DNA from: Antedon mediterranea
Taxonomy: Eukaryota; Echinodermata; Crinoidea; Comatulida; Antedonidae
DNA length: 64,000 bases
Reading direction: 5' to 3'
Assembly (NCBI RefSeq): GCF_964355755.1
Contig: NC_092679.1
Location: 7,440,001 to 7,504,000 of the forward strand
This document shows positions 37,801-52,800 of this stretch, one piece after another (position 1 is the first letter of the stretch; each line of letters opens with the position of its first letter). The notes beneath the pieces are model-generated. The model had not been told where the DNA came from. It saw only the letters and a list, made by a program, of their open reading frames with translations, and searched no databases. Made by a program: the position numbers and the translations under genes.

Positions 37801-40800
37801 AACACACTTCACCTCCAAGTTCTTCCAATAATCTCTTTTTATCCAATACATGTTTATGAAACTAACAAAATGTTAAAAACAAGCCACTGACAATGAAACA
37901 ATAGCAGCTACTCCACCAATACATTATCAGCTAAATGAGCTGCTTATACCAATCATCCGTCTCATAAACATTTTATTTAAAATGTTTATAATGTAGGAAT
38001 AAATAATATTCACACAAGTAAAAACTTCCCATGACATTTTCAAATTGAATGTTAATGTTTTTATTCAAACTGCATTTAACAATATATTTTTAACAATTTG
38101 TACGTTAAGTTTCCCAAGTGAGGGATGAATAAAGTTGACTTTACATATTTTACTAGCCGTATTTGATAATTTTTAATTAGTAATAAAAATTGTAAGAAAT
38201 TGGTTTTTTAGTGTGTCTTCCAAGGAAGCATGTCTGACGGAGAAAAAAGTTGATTAAAGTTTAGTGGAGTTGCCTTGAAAGTGCGGAGCGTGTCCTACTT
38301 AACACTTGAAAGCATTCCAGGCTAATTCTTGCCATCAATATATATCACACCAAATTACTATTTGATATTTCTCTCCGCTGCTACTATTGTTTTCAAATAA
38401 TCAGATAAATTTGTACTGGACTTGAACGTAATTGAAAACTGGCAAAGTTAAATTGAAAAAGGAAACTTAACAAGACCCTGGGTTTAAAAAAAAATTATAG
38501 TTGGTATTTGTTAGAATAAACCAAAGCGATATTGTTTCAATGTGTGGCACAAACTTTTAAAATCTGTTGACTATTAAATGATGTCAGAAAATAGAGTAAA
38601 TAATTAAGATAAACGTCTGTTGATTTGACTTGGAGAGTTCATTGTATTGGTCTCCTAAGACCTTAACTCTACCAATAAAAAATGTTACAATAAATTAACT
38701 CATAAACACTTTAATGCTTGAAATAACTAATTCCAAACATACCACAGAAATATGAACAATATGGATGCCGATTTAAAGATTTTTAGAAAATAATTTAAAG
38801 AACAGTGGCAGTGCAGAAAATATTACTAGCCTGAGACACTAAGGTTTATTGAATAAACTACAGTAAGTCTACAACTTAAGTTATAAACCTGAATTGTAAT
38901 AAAGAAAATACTGTACAAGAAAAGAAACCCAATGGAAATAAGCTAATAAGGATCCCAATGGAAAGCTAATAAGCTTTTTGGGCTATCCTGGACAATCTTT
39001 TATAAATGTATTATTTGTAATGTCAGTAATTGATGTTATCACTTCGTATGATTATTTTCCTAATAAATTCAAATCAAATCAACCTTAAAGAAAAATTTAG
39101 TCTATAAGAATTTCCAACCATGTATAGCCTTATGCCATGGCAGAGGGAAAGAATAAGCTATTATGGTGCTGATTAAATTTAACGAAATACAACATAGAAA
39201 TGTTATAAACAATTGCAATACAATTGATGTTTATGAATCCTGACATGAATTGAAAAGGCCCATGGCGCAAAGAGAAGCCTAGACTATAATAGACGGCAGG
39301 ATACTATAACATTAATATGTTGTTCTAAATGACTATTACAAAACATTGCCTATTGTACATTACTGCCAATGGCATTTTAAGAAATGCCACACATACGTTT
39401 TCTTTTTTTTTTGACAATAGAGTGTTTTAAAACAGGTGCCTTGTAAGTCCCCAGAAGCTTTGAGTTTTTAATGGGACATATAGTGAAGACAATTCCGACT
39501 TTATGCCAATTTATGACCTTCCGAAGTAAGACCCTTCCAATTATAATATGTATTGCTGTAAAATAATAACTCTAGTCTTTGCCGTTTGCTTTTAGTAGCA
39601 GATGTGTAAAAGGTAAGAATGGTATCCTATCTGAGCTTTAATGAGGGAACAAACAATGTCTCAAAAAAGTGAAAAACCTAAAGAAAATTTTGAAGGAGAG
39701 GTGTAACAAATTTCAAAACTGTGCAGTTCCACATTTCAATATGCCTAGAGCTATTAAAATAGAGGGCAGTAGTTAAAACAAAATAATAGTAATACCAACC
39801 GTAACTCTTTATGAAATGTAACAATTATTTCTAAATAAAATGAAGTTGATTGAAGCCTCAATATGTGAACGCAAGATATACTTTCATTTGTTATCTAAAT
39901 TATATTCAATCTACTTAAAATTAGAAGTTACGAACAAATAGCCTGAAGCAAAAAAGCACACTGTGTTTGAGTGGTGGGTAACTCAGTGGCTCTAATCAAC
40001 TGCTTGCCCTTAATAATAAAATTAAAGTCGAAATATAAAAAAAAAACGGATGGAAAACAAGTTGAAAGATTTTAATTTGCTGGAAAGAGAAAATCAGTCA
40101 GTCTAAGTCTTTAATGCAATTTAAGTCCCTTCCTAAAAGTAACTCGTTTTACCCTTTTGGTCTTATAGCTGTGGGCACCAGATTCAATTGAAGTTCCATC
40201 TTAAAAGTCACTTGTTTTACCATATTGGTCTTATAGCTGTGAGTACCAGATTCAATTTAAGTTCCATCTTAAAAGTCACTTATTTAATAGACTTTTGGTC
40301 TTATAGCTGTGAGCACGATATTCTTAGTACTCAGCAGTTTAAGAAAAATTTGGAGGATTGAGCAAAGAAGATTGTAACACAATTAAAATACAAGTTTATG
40401 GTTAACCACTACATTAGCACCATAACCAGTTTAATCATAACCTACTAAACAGTACTTATATAGGAAATAACAATACTTAAGGAAGTTTGTTGATTTATAA
40501 AGGAAGGCATTAAGTATATCAATAACATCATTAAAATAACAAAATGATTCATGGATTTATTTCAAAACAATTTGGTAATAACCATAAGATTTTGGTCCAT
40601 TTAAAAGGGTCATTAGATGTGGATAACATGTATTGGAAGGTGAAGGGGGGGGGGAGGGAGGTTATGAATACATATAAGGGGTCAATGATATCTTATATCA
40701 CTATACTTTCTATACACAATTTCTGTTTTGATTGGAATATTGCATGTGTGCCTTTACATTATCTTCACTAATACTGGAATATTGATTGAATTGATAAAAA

Positions 40801-43800
40801 ATGCATTTACAAATTTAGTGTAATGTATATGAAAAGTATCTTTGCACATTGATACGATTATAATGTTGGATCTTATCCAATTGATTGGCTCCCTAAGTCT
40901 TTACTAATGTCCACCACACATACAGTGTATTATACAAGCATAGCCCCTAGCATAAGCCCCCTCCAGGCCAGCTGCTTTACCAATGTCTTTCAAAGTCACG
41001 TCCAACTTAAATCTCGAGGGTGCGTAACCATGTGGTATGTATCATTTTTTCTTGACACAGCTAAAGCGAAGAGATTCAGAATGTAGAATATTCTAATTTA
41101 AGTAGGATAAAGTATTTGTGTAAACATTTAGCATTTGATAATTCCCAGCTCAAATGAGGTATTTAAATGGAGACATCACAGATCAGGTTATTGCAATCTT
41201 GAAATCATTTTTAAGTTAGTCCTGCGGCCTTTTTCACACATCTATAAAGATAGAAGAAAAGCAGGGACTGGAGACAAGACACTGTAAAGCATCAAAGTCA
41301 ATGTCTGTACGACAGTATCTACCACTTGTTTGTTTTAGCAGTAGGCCCCATGCATGGTTAAAAATATGTCTCTATAGGTTGAAGAAAGAAAAAGCTATTT
41401 ATAATTATTCATTAATAATATGCTGACACTGACAGCATTAAGACAAGAAATACAATATGTACTAAAAAAACAAAAAAATGCTATTACTAAAAAAAATATG
41501 TTATTAATATCATGTTAATTAATTACAATTATTTGTAATTACTATTACAAAAGTATTGATCACATGAAAATTATTATCATTCATAATAATACATTTATTT
41601 CATTTGTTTCAATTTTTCTGTTTTAAATCAAAGTCAGAAAATGTAACTTAGTCATTTTCAAAGTTCATAATTTCTTTTCCTGGCCATTCAAAGCGACTCC
41701 AAGGCTCCACAGGGAGTAAACACACTTTAATTGAATAATATTGAGTTTGATTGCCTAAATGATGAAAACTTTTGAACCAATTAACATCAATAAAATACCA
41801 AGAATTAATCAATTTATTGAATTATAAATATAAAATTTTTGTTAATTTTTGGAATGGATGCCAAGAAAATAAAGAATTTACTACTACAGTTTATAACACA
41901 GGATATTATTTTCATGTGACTTGTCAGTGAGAGTAACAGGAAACTTCAAAACCGAAAATTAATTTAGGATGACAAGCTAATCAAACTAATAGTATTGAAA
42001 TAGATGTGGAATATTGGAGTAACCACAATAAATAACAATCATATGCAGCATTTAAAGGAAATTATTGAGTTGAGATGAAAGTTATTGGAGGAAAAAGGAA
42101 GGAAGAAAAATATGCAATAGAAAATAAATCCTGAAGGAAAAAGAGGTAGGGAAAATGTAGCCTAGCCAAATGTTTCACAATATCACCTTATTGCACGCAT
42201 TATCAAACGGTGTAGCCAAAAATGCAATTAAATAACTAGAGTCATATGACTAATAAAAATTTGAAATAGTATGAATGAAAGCATAGAGAAAAATAGGAGG
42301 TGGTGATGAAGTATATTTATTTATTTATTTATTTATTTATTCTGTCTTTATACTGAATGGCACTTTCAGTGCTAAAGCATTGATTTCGAAAGTGGTTCAG
42401 TAGAGAAACATTAACAATATAATAAAAATAATTCAAAGACAACTAACAAGGTAATTTACATTATTACACACACATTTACAAAAAGGTAACTATCTACAAA
42501 ACATATAGTATATATAAAAAATTGAAGGAATTTAAGGTAAAAGATACTGAATAGAATATTATTAACGAATACAAAACATTCATTATTTGTTTTAGAACAT
42601 AGTACTATTAATTAACCAATCAAATATAAACACTCAATTGACCAAATAAAAAATAAAATTGTAGGGGAGAAATATAGTTTGTGATGTTGCACTTTACTTT
42701 ACCGTTGTCGGATGCCCTCCTCAATAATAATACAAAAAATAATTTCAGATTTACCTGATTCTGATTTAAATTCAATTCTTCGGCTTGCAATTGGCCAACG
42801 TCATCAGGTACACAGGCAATCATATTTTGAGACAAATCGAGAAAGTCTAAATTTTTCAACTGACATACTTGAGTTGGAAAAGCCTTTAGTTTATTCCCAG
42901 AAAGCAGTAGCTTCCGTAGGGAAGTTAGTCGGGCTAATGATGACGGGAAACATGTAATGTTATTATTTGTAAGTGATAAAGTTTCCAATTTTTTTAGATC
43001 TTCAATTTCATTTGGTATTGTTCCTGTAAAAGAAAAACCAAAGACAATGTTGTAAAAGGTGCAATAACCAAGAATAAAGCTACTGTACAACCTCATATTT
43101 AAAGATTTATTAAAAAAATATATAAGTATTATTTGTGGAAATCTAATCAACAACAACAACCATGGATTATCAACTATAGTCCTATTAAAACCTTACAAAT
43201 AAAATGAATAGACGCAAATATTAAGAATTATAAATATGACAGCAATAATATAGTACATCAAATATTAAAGTAAATAATGTAATTGATTTTAGAAAGAATT
43301 AATTAATACCATAATCATGTACAGTAGTGCAGGAGTAATATACGTAACAATAAAAAGGTCATACTATTATTATTAATATTATTATTATTATTCTACTTTT
43401 AATACAAAGAATGTATTATTTCATTTAGACCAGAGATTTATAAAGTATAAAAATAGGTCATATTAAATTATCAACTTTAAAAAGAATATGTACATATAAT
43501 TTTATAGACAAGAGATTTTAATAACATATTTAAATAGATCGTACAAAAGTTACCTACTTTACATGATAGAATGTATAATTTTATTTAGTCCAGAGACATA
43601 TAAATTAATATAAAAATACAGTACAGTATATTGTACTACAGTAAGGTTACCTACTTCACATAGAATGATTATTCAGTCCAGAGATTTATCAAATCACATT
43701 TATATAGGTCGTACTAAAGTTATTGACTTTAAGAAGAATGTATCATTTTATGTAGACTAGAGATTTATAAAGTATAAAAATAGGTCATACTTAAGTAACC

Positions 43801-46800
43801 AACTATACAAAGAATGTATCATTTTATGTAGACCAGAGATTTATAAAATAACATAAATATAGGTCGTACTAAAGTTAATTAACTTTACAAAGAAATTGTC
43901 ACATTATTCCAACTTTTCTATTAAATTTAATTGTGAATTGCCCATAGTTACAGAAACAACAACATTATAATCATGTGACCTACTATTTGTCGACCTAGAT
44001 TTTGTTAAAAGAAGGAGGTTGGCAGCTTAGATACATGAAGAAAACTAGGACGAAGAAAAAAACAGCAAATGAAAAAAAAGATGAACAGAGAAAAACAAAA
44101 GGCTACTGAATTACTTAACTAAGATTTTAAATTCTAAGAATGGGTCAAAAAATAAAACTTGAAATACTGTACAGTACAAAATATGCATCATTCATCATAG
44201 AGTAGATTGATGGAACACAACAATACTATTTTCATTTTTCTTAGAAAGTCTTAAAATATTTCTTCTCTTTTTCTTTAGTCTTGTTAATAAGATAAAGTAC
44301 ACAGTAAGTGTTTAAAAGCTTATTGTGTGACTGTTTTAAAATATGGCATACAAACTGAAGCAGTAATAATATTTTTATGATAGACCTTGGCCCAAATACA
44401 GCAAGGCAATAAATATAATTTCATTTTAAACATACAGTAATAACAAAAAAAATACAACATTTTTGCAGGGCAAATTGCTCAACAATTCATAACATCTGTT
44501 GTTTCACTTCATCAAACTAAAACTGAAAATGTATAATTATTTTATGTTCTATTTCATTATGAGTTTATCATTAAAGATGCATTGCTTTCGAAAACCTAGA
44601 TAAATGTTCAATTTAATATTAGACTTGAATTGATCCTAAACCTGGCTTTGAAATATTAAATTAATAAGTAAATAAAAGAATTCTTAGAATTTTATACTAA
44701 TATTAAAAATTAATATTGTACATTTTAATACAATACACAGAAAGTTCTAGCCAAAGTGATCAGGACACTCTCGACATACAGAAGGCCTCAGGTTCAATTC
44801 CCAATAAGAACAACTTTAAATTAATAATTTTTTTCTTGTATGCTGTATTTTTCACACAACATTTATTTTGTTTCATTTTAAGTTATTAATTGGACACACC
44901 TTTATCATCAAAGTGTGCCACTGTTGTAAAAGTGAAGTTTCCAATAAATTATTATATATTAAAACTTCCAGTCAACTCAGCTGTAAATGCTGAGGCTTAG
45001 TACAATGAGCTCCTAACACTACAGCTGATTTCTCTACTGTACGTTCTGAAAGAACACACAGGACTCGTTACAGAAGGTAAAAACCTGTCGTAATTGGCAT
45101 AACACAGTCTTACAAGCTGAATCTTATCATGGAGAAATAAGTTAACTAACTTATTTCTCCATGATTTATACCAAGGTGCAATGCTGTTAACACCATTGAC
45201 ATTAAACTAATTGAATATTTAGAACCCTGGACAAGAATAACAAGTCAATTTTCTTATTACTGTATTAGATTATGATCATCAACAGTATACTGCATCTAAT
45301 CAACATCTCCTGCTAAAATGTCTTCTCAAATATTTTTGTTCTGTTTACTGAATTTTTAAAATAAAATACTGTAATTGACGGGGGTGTTCAACGAATTATA
45401 TATTTAGTGTCGTAACGCGCTCTTCTCTGAATAGAAGAAGAGTAATCCAGCTAAGCTACACACGATACAGACAACTTCCTTCGAAATATTGAAATGTAGA
45501 TTACAAAAATTGTGACAGGCTTTGGAGATATTTGCCATGTCCCTTATGAACCTACTAGCTCTACTAGTGTAATTAAATGCCCAATTTGTCTTTGTTGCAA
45601 AATTAACGGTAGCACTCAAAAACTGTGATGCGGTTAGCAACAAAAAATCATAACATAAACAGTTTAGTCAACGTTTGTAGAAAGTATAAATTAAAAGTTA
45701 AAAAATTAGAACAAATATTATCAAACATAAAAACTACTCCACCATTTTCACAAAGCAACGACATTTGAAGAGAGTAAGTAAAAGAAAATAGTGACTTGTT
45801 TGTTTGACTTGATTGCTTTGATCATTTGTCCCAAGCAGTTCTTGAGTAACGTTTACAATTATCAAAAATGACAGTAATGTGTTCATGATTAAATTCTTAG
45901 TAGCATTTTCTAAATAAAGAACATTTTTCTCCAAACCAGTCACAAACTAATTTAAATTTTCAGACATTTCATACCTTCATCACCTGCCCATAGGCTTAAT
46001 CTCTGCACTACAAATAATATTTTTTCAAAACATCAGTTCACTCAATATTAGGCAATATTTATTTTACCTGCAGCCAAATCCTAGATGGATAACCCTTATA
46101 AAGTCTCTGAATAAATAAATATCACCCTTTTGACTTCCTCGCATTTTGTTTATTTTTTTGATAGAGAAATTTTCAACTTAAGTCACAAATTTCATGATTT
46201 ATTGTTGAACTTTGATAAGCCTAATATCAATATATCAATCAAGATTATTTTGCATGTTTACTAAGTACTGTATAATCTTTTAATTTTAATTCTAAAATTT
46301 TTTAAACCAGCTGTTTATTGTAAAGCTGTCAAAATTACCCAAGATTGTTCAGATTCTATATTTCTTATTAATGAGATTTAGGTTCTCTTTTATTATCTTA
46401 ATGAATAAACAATAAAAAGGACAAAGGATATATAGAAATTGTTGAAAGCAAGGTTGTTAATGTTAACCAAAGGAGGTCTAATCAAGAAAGGAAAAAAGAT
46501 ATCAGTTTGAGTTAGCAACATGTACCTCTTTAAAACAAGTAATCTTTGTTTTATTTAATTCTCGTTGCATTGATTTATAATTGAATATGAGACAATTGTA
46601 AGATAACAAGATCTAATTTACAAAGAATAGTTAAACAAACAGGACTACTGACAATGACATCGTTTAATTGACCATTTACCATTATCTACAACCATGATCT
46701 AAGATCTGTACTACAAACATTTCTTTATTTAGTTAAGAGTACAGTTTCGTTTACGAACAATAAATAGCAACGCCAATTAAATTCCTTAAACAAACTATTT

Positions 46801-49800
46801 AACATTGTGACCTTAATACTATGTTGTTCACAATATTCGGTTCCCAGTGCGTACTACCATGGAGTCATTGATTTGCTAGATAAACTTATCCGAGTGTGAG
46901 AGAAGTGACATGCGCCATTGGCTATTGATTGGGCTCCTCCACCCAAATACGATGATGATTCGTCCCGAGGCATAAACTTAACAAGAATCGTGGCGTTCAA
47001 TGCTCTAGAAGGTCGGGCCGCTGGAATTGGTATGGCCTAATTGGTGGGAACTCAAGTTCTGGGCATGCACAGTGCGCTAAAAATACCACTACCTCTGCAG
47101 TGAAAATTGACTAAGAGGACTTTTCCCAGGTGTTCTAATGCAAACTTTACATCGGTAACATTACATACCATAAGAAACGTTACCGAAATAGATCCTATAG
47201 AATTCGTCATACAAGGTCACATGATCAATTAACATAGGTTTTTGAACTTAATATTGTATGATAAAAATGTAAAATATTTTAAAACTATTATTCAATGTTT
47301 TATTTTAAAGCAAGCTAAGTTGTACGATTATTGATTATATCTTTGTAGAAATAAATCAGAAATGGTTGAGGTGCTCCACTTTAGCAAAATGGTCAGTGGA
47401 TGTATCAAACCCTGATGTTTGAATTTCAAGCACAAGATTCTTTTTCTCATTCACTGTGGATATATATTAATTTTATTTTTTAAATTTTATTAATTTTTAT
47501 AAGAAACTTTTGTCGGATTCCAGATATTCTAGACAATAACATTTCTTTGACTTAGCAGAATATTCTGGGTATGTTTGGCCAGTTTTAACTTATTTTCAGA
47601 TTTTCATTTTTCAGTTATATTTCTCAAGGGAGTGAAGCTATTGTGTGTTTCCAGATTGTATTATTGCTGTGAGTTTTTTTTTCTTTAAACCAACGAGTAA
47701 AAAACCAAAATTAAGGCAAATATGCTTTCAATTAATAGCAAAAATCTGTACAAAATGTTTCTTGCTGAATCATACTGTTTGCAGCATCCTTTTTAAAGTC
47801 CAATCTTTTCAAACTACCGGTCCCATTATGGTAAAGTTTACAAAAAGGCCTATAGCAAGTCATAATGAATTTCAATAGGATTTTAAGTAAACAACTTGAA
47901 CATTAACATTGAATGCTCTAGGCTGGTATTACATTGAACCACAGGAGTCTTTAACACACTGAAAACTACTTGCACTTAACATCAGTACACTACTTAATAA
48001 TTGATAAAAAAAAGTTTTATTTTTTTATTATCATCCTTGAAAAATTAAACAATTAATCTAGATTATTATTGAAAGCAGTTGACTGTCACTTTTTAACATT
48101 CAAAATAATTGATTGGAATAGAATATGATTTTACACATTTTAACTTTACAAAAGCTAGGCTACTTTTGTAGTACTGTAGTTTTTAGACCATTCGTAAAGC
48201 ATCTGGCTTGGTGGAAAAAGCCCAAATTTGTAATTCTATCAGGGCCTTCGTTTATGGCGGGATTCTTCTGAAACTACAATATATTGAAAAGAACAAAAAG
48301 TATGAAGCGTTATCTTAGAAAAGTAATCAGGAAAGCTTTGAAATCAATGTTTCAAACCAATTTTATTTATTTCATCTTATTAAAGATTTTTATTTTTTTC
48401 TGTTTTTTGAACACTGCTATCAAACAAAATCTTTACTACTACTAGCATAATTGATTTTTCGAACAAAAGGTTCTTTGTTTAACAATCAATTCACAATGAA
48501 AAAGCTGTTGGTTAACAGAAACACACCTTTGATACTGTACACAGTAGAACATTTCATAATTTCACATGAAAAATGTTGACGTTTTCTGAGTAAAGGCCAG
48601 GCCCATAGAAGAAGGTGCAACCGTAACAAGGATAAGCCCTTAGCTATTACCCTAAGTGGTTTCATTTTAATTATTTCAGAATATCGTCATTATTATTCAC
48701 GGACACATGCAGCTTAAGAGGCACGTTCAAGGGATAGTAACGAACACTATCTTGTTAAATTTCACAACTTCTCATCTCAACGGGTGATTAATTAACAACT
48801 GCGCAACACACCTCCAGAAATTATCTCGTTACCAAATAGCTGAGAGCATAAACAAGGGGTCATCTTCTAACTGACCACAATCAATGGGATCATGGCTACT
48901 GCCTAGAAAGTAAGGTTTTGTAAGTTCAGTATTTTCTTGCACCAACGATGTTTATTTATGAAACAAGAGAAGAAAATTACAATAAGTATGTGTTCACAAC
49001 AACTAAGTCTCTTTTCATCAACATATTCACAGTAGATTCTGTTTGTTTTATTGTTTATTTTATCCCATTTCTAGAACCATTATCACCTATGGGTTGGATT
49101 GTCATTGTCAAGTAACTTTCCCTATATTATCTACAGTAATAATAATTATATGAAAAAATGGTAAAACTTTGCATCAAATTAACGTTACTAAATACTAAAT
49201 ATTTCAATAAGGCAGTGTACATTAAAGAGAAAAGGATACAATTTCGTGAAAAGAACAAGGGCTTGAATCCCTAAGGTGTTTTCATACAGTATATTATATT
49301 TTTTTCAATAAATAAAAAGGGCAAAATCTCAATGTTAATATGAAAGAGTTCAATTCAATGAAACTGATTACACTAAAAATAACAACATCTTAGAATACAT
49401 CATAATGAACGAAATCAATCAAACCAAACTGACAGATTATTCCAGAATCTTGGCTATTAATCCCCTTGAAAATGTTATTAACAGTCTACAAATCATCTTT
49501 CTCTTTAAAATTACCCCACGGTAGGAAAACAAAACTGTTTAAAATGATACCAAGGTAGGAGAAACAAAAGAATTAAAAAATGACTGGAGGAAAACGAAAA
49601 ATTGATGAAATTGTTTCTGACCTTTGCGGCCCCTGTATGTATCTGAATAACACCTATAAAACTTGACATGGATAAACAAGGTAAAACGAGAAGAAAATCA
49701 GTTTTTTTCTAGGCTAGAGGGGAAACCCTTAGCAAGGTTGTAACAGGTCATAAGACCAATTATACTTGGATTGATAAAGATCCAAGTATAATTGATGAAA

Positions 49801-52800
49801 CCTAAAAACTGTGCCAACAACTAGTTGTAATATTTAGGATGGGTAACTAAAACAGGGTTCACAATTTATTAGGTAATAAAATATATTGAAAAAAAACAAA
49901 CTTCAAACTCAACTGTATATATAATAGGTAAATTTAAATATTACACCATCTAGTTGAGGCAACTATTGATGTAATAATCACAGTATGACATTGTAAATCA
50001 CATTGGTTGGTATTTTTAAGAAGGTTTGGTTTATTAAATTAAACTTAGAAAAGATTCGTATATGAATTAGAACAATAAAAGTTGGGGTGAGATTCAAATT
50101 ATTGAAGAAAGGAGAGTTCAAGAAGAGTTAAAGGTGTGAAGATAAAAAAAAGATAGGAACAAATTGTGACGCAAAGTAAGATTTTGTCTCAGAGTTGCAT
50201 CTGTTGCAGTATTTTCTGGATGATCAGGTAAGCTAACAGTAGGCCTAGTTACACAGTACATCTATGTTTAGATTAATAACCCAGGTTTTATTTCCTCTCA
50301 GTGGATAATATTGAAATCCAATACAGTAAATAAAAGTCTAATGTAAAAACACACATCATTGAAATGTAAATCAAATTAAATTTATTGAATGCAAGATCTG
50401 TTTTCTACATTTTTATGTTGGCCTATTTTGAGCCAGCTGTTTTATAAATATTACGATTACAATCAATTTATAGAGGGCGATAGAGCTACAATATTCAACG
50501 CAATCCGAATATAAAGTAACAAATTACATTATTAATCATAGAGAAGACCTGGATTTAGATGAAGATTAAAATATAAATGCAGAAGCAGGTATTCGTAAGT
50601 TAGACTGTATGCTGCAGTGGTTACTTAAGCATGGTTCCTACTAGAACGTAACGCAAGGACGTAAACGCAACGCTAGCGTTTTAACCAATGACAAGCGAAG
50701 TTATAGACAGTTAGCAATCACAAGCGAATGAGCCATCGCTTGTGATTGGTCAATTCACTTGCGTTGCATTACATCCTTGTGTTGCGTCGCTAGTGGGAAC
50801 CACGCTTTACAGTGTACCTTCATGGTAGGAAGAGTACTTTTATCAAGACTTGAGAAGTTATATATAGGTTACAAAAACCACCACGGTGCAGGGAAGGTTC
50901 CCGCCGAAGACATTGATATGACAAAGTTATCAAGAATTTTAAAAAATTTTTAAATAATATTTTTTATATGTACAATTTTTGTAGCAGCAGTAAGTTTTGC
51001 TAAACTGGCAAAATTATTCCCTTTTATCTCTCTGGGGCCAGTATCGCTTCTAAAGTTCTGTATTTCTAGTATTTTAAAGGTACATACCAAGTCTATTGTG
51101 ATTGATTGTCAAAGATTTTAGCTGTAAAAAGCTACCAATAGAGGGTGGAATCAAAGTCAACTTGTTTTTAGATATGTCCAAAGTTCTTAAGTTTTTTGTC
51201 AGCTTCAGAAGTTGAGGTGGAAACTGAAAATAGACAAGGAAATTGATTTAGGTTTAAAGCACAAGCTAGTTATCAATTTACATTACATTATTATAATTTA
51301 CTATGACTATTAATTATCATCAAATGTTCTATTATCATTATTACACAGTATAATCTGGCATGGGCAATTGATTACGCTTAAATACAAAGTCTACAGACTT
51401 ACACAATCTTTTTAAGTCAACATGTACCTTAAGCATGTCTACTAATCTTTAGTCTGCGTACTCAATATTAATTAGGTTAATGTTGGTGTTAGGCAATTAT
51501 TTCAGCCATCAGCCCTGCAGCTGAAATGTCAACAGCCACGAAATGCAACAAAACAAATTTCTAAATTATAAATGAATGAATGATTCTTTTTTTTTAAATA
51601 TGAATTTGTATGTATTTTGTGATTTAGATTAAGAGAGCCCTAGCGAAAGGTTAATCATTGATTTAGGTTACCTTGCTTTTTAAAAAAGATGAGTACATTT
51701 TTAATAACACTTTAAACAAATTATGTAGACAAATAATAATAAATTGTAAAACATAAATTTGGAGATATTCATTATAATAAAGTAAATAAATATTATATTA
51801 AATGATTAAGTAATAATTTAGGCACTTATTATAAAAAATAATAAATATTATAAAAACAAATGGAATTTCAATATTATATTGGTATGGTTTACTTTACTGG
51901 TGTTGAATTTCCTAGCCAGGGTTTTACCTTGCCAAAGTATGGCAAGCCTGAGAATACAGGCGCCAAAAGAGTGATCTTCTGACATAGACAAGCAGGGTAT
52001 TGCTTATTCAACTGGGTCTAGGAATTTTTACACCACCTGCCCAAAATGAGAACACCAGCACTATAGAGTTGCCACAGTATCAGCAGCAAAAGGCTGACTA
52101 CTGCGCATAGGGACACATGGTGGTCTCTGTTTGTTTAGGTAGGTGGTCTCACCCTTTCTGTATATGCAATGCAAATAAAGAATATTGTATTTTCATCAGT
52201 CGGAGCGAATACAGTAATCTTCTTTTTATGTAGATCACAAAACACAATTTCAATCAATAAGTACAACATTTATTTTCTTTTTAATTTCTGTTTTCTCTCT
52301 TTGAGTGAAATATCCAATAAACAAAATGTATTGATTGCCTAGATAATCCATTGCCGGCCGTGTATTGTTTGAGAGTGAATCCTGGTACGTACTGTATCCA
52401 GGATTTGAACCTGTTATTTTAAAGTGTTATGGGGTTGGTATAAAGCTAACCTATCTGAACAAAAAAGGAATACAAATGTGTTAATCCCATTGCATGTTAG
52501 TGGAAAGGATAATCCATGGCAAATCAGGTTAAATTACTTGGTTTGTAATGTGACAACAGTAAACAACAGTTAATCTCTTTGTATTAGCCACAAATTATAC
52601 TCAGCGTAAAGCAAACATTACAAAACTGCTGATACTTATAGGAGTTTTCTGTCACCACATACTGTGTTGTGGTAAATATAATGTTACATACCAGTGTAAT
52701 TGAACAATTGGTAGGATCTACCAACCAAGGCTTGAGTCAGGCCCCTCGAGCATTTTTTAAACTAACATGCATGATGATGAGAGAAACATGAATTTTACAA

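Larger units (their letters stand above)
33412..42754. other. LRRC57 intron 3: repeats, otherwise nothing recognised
   Basis: 9.3-kb intron. It holds degenerate tandem repeats (35340-35582, 40120-40315), a (TA)n run at 36187-36210, the duplicated SINE unit (36381-37043), a 55-bp array (37106-37328), a foldback element (37416-37713) and an (attt)n run (42311-42340). No additional exon is seen. Confidence 0.6.
43901..51087. other. LRRC57 intron 2, remainder
   Basis: AT-rich. It contains a tRNA-like fragment (44755), two hairpins (45128, 49757), a GC-richer block (46850-47110) and a complete MITE N (50628-50812). No further exon is recognised. Confidence 0.5.
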
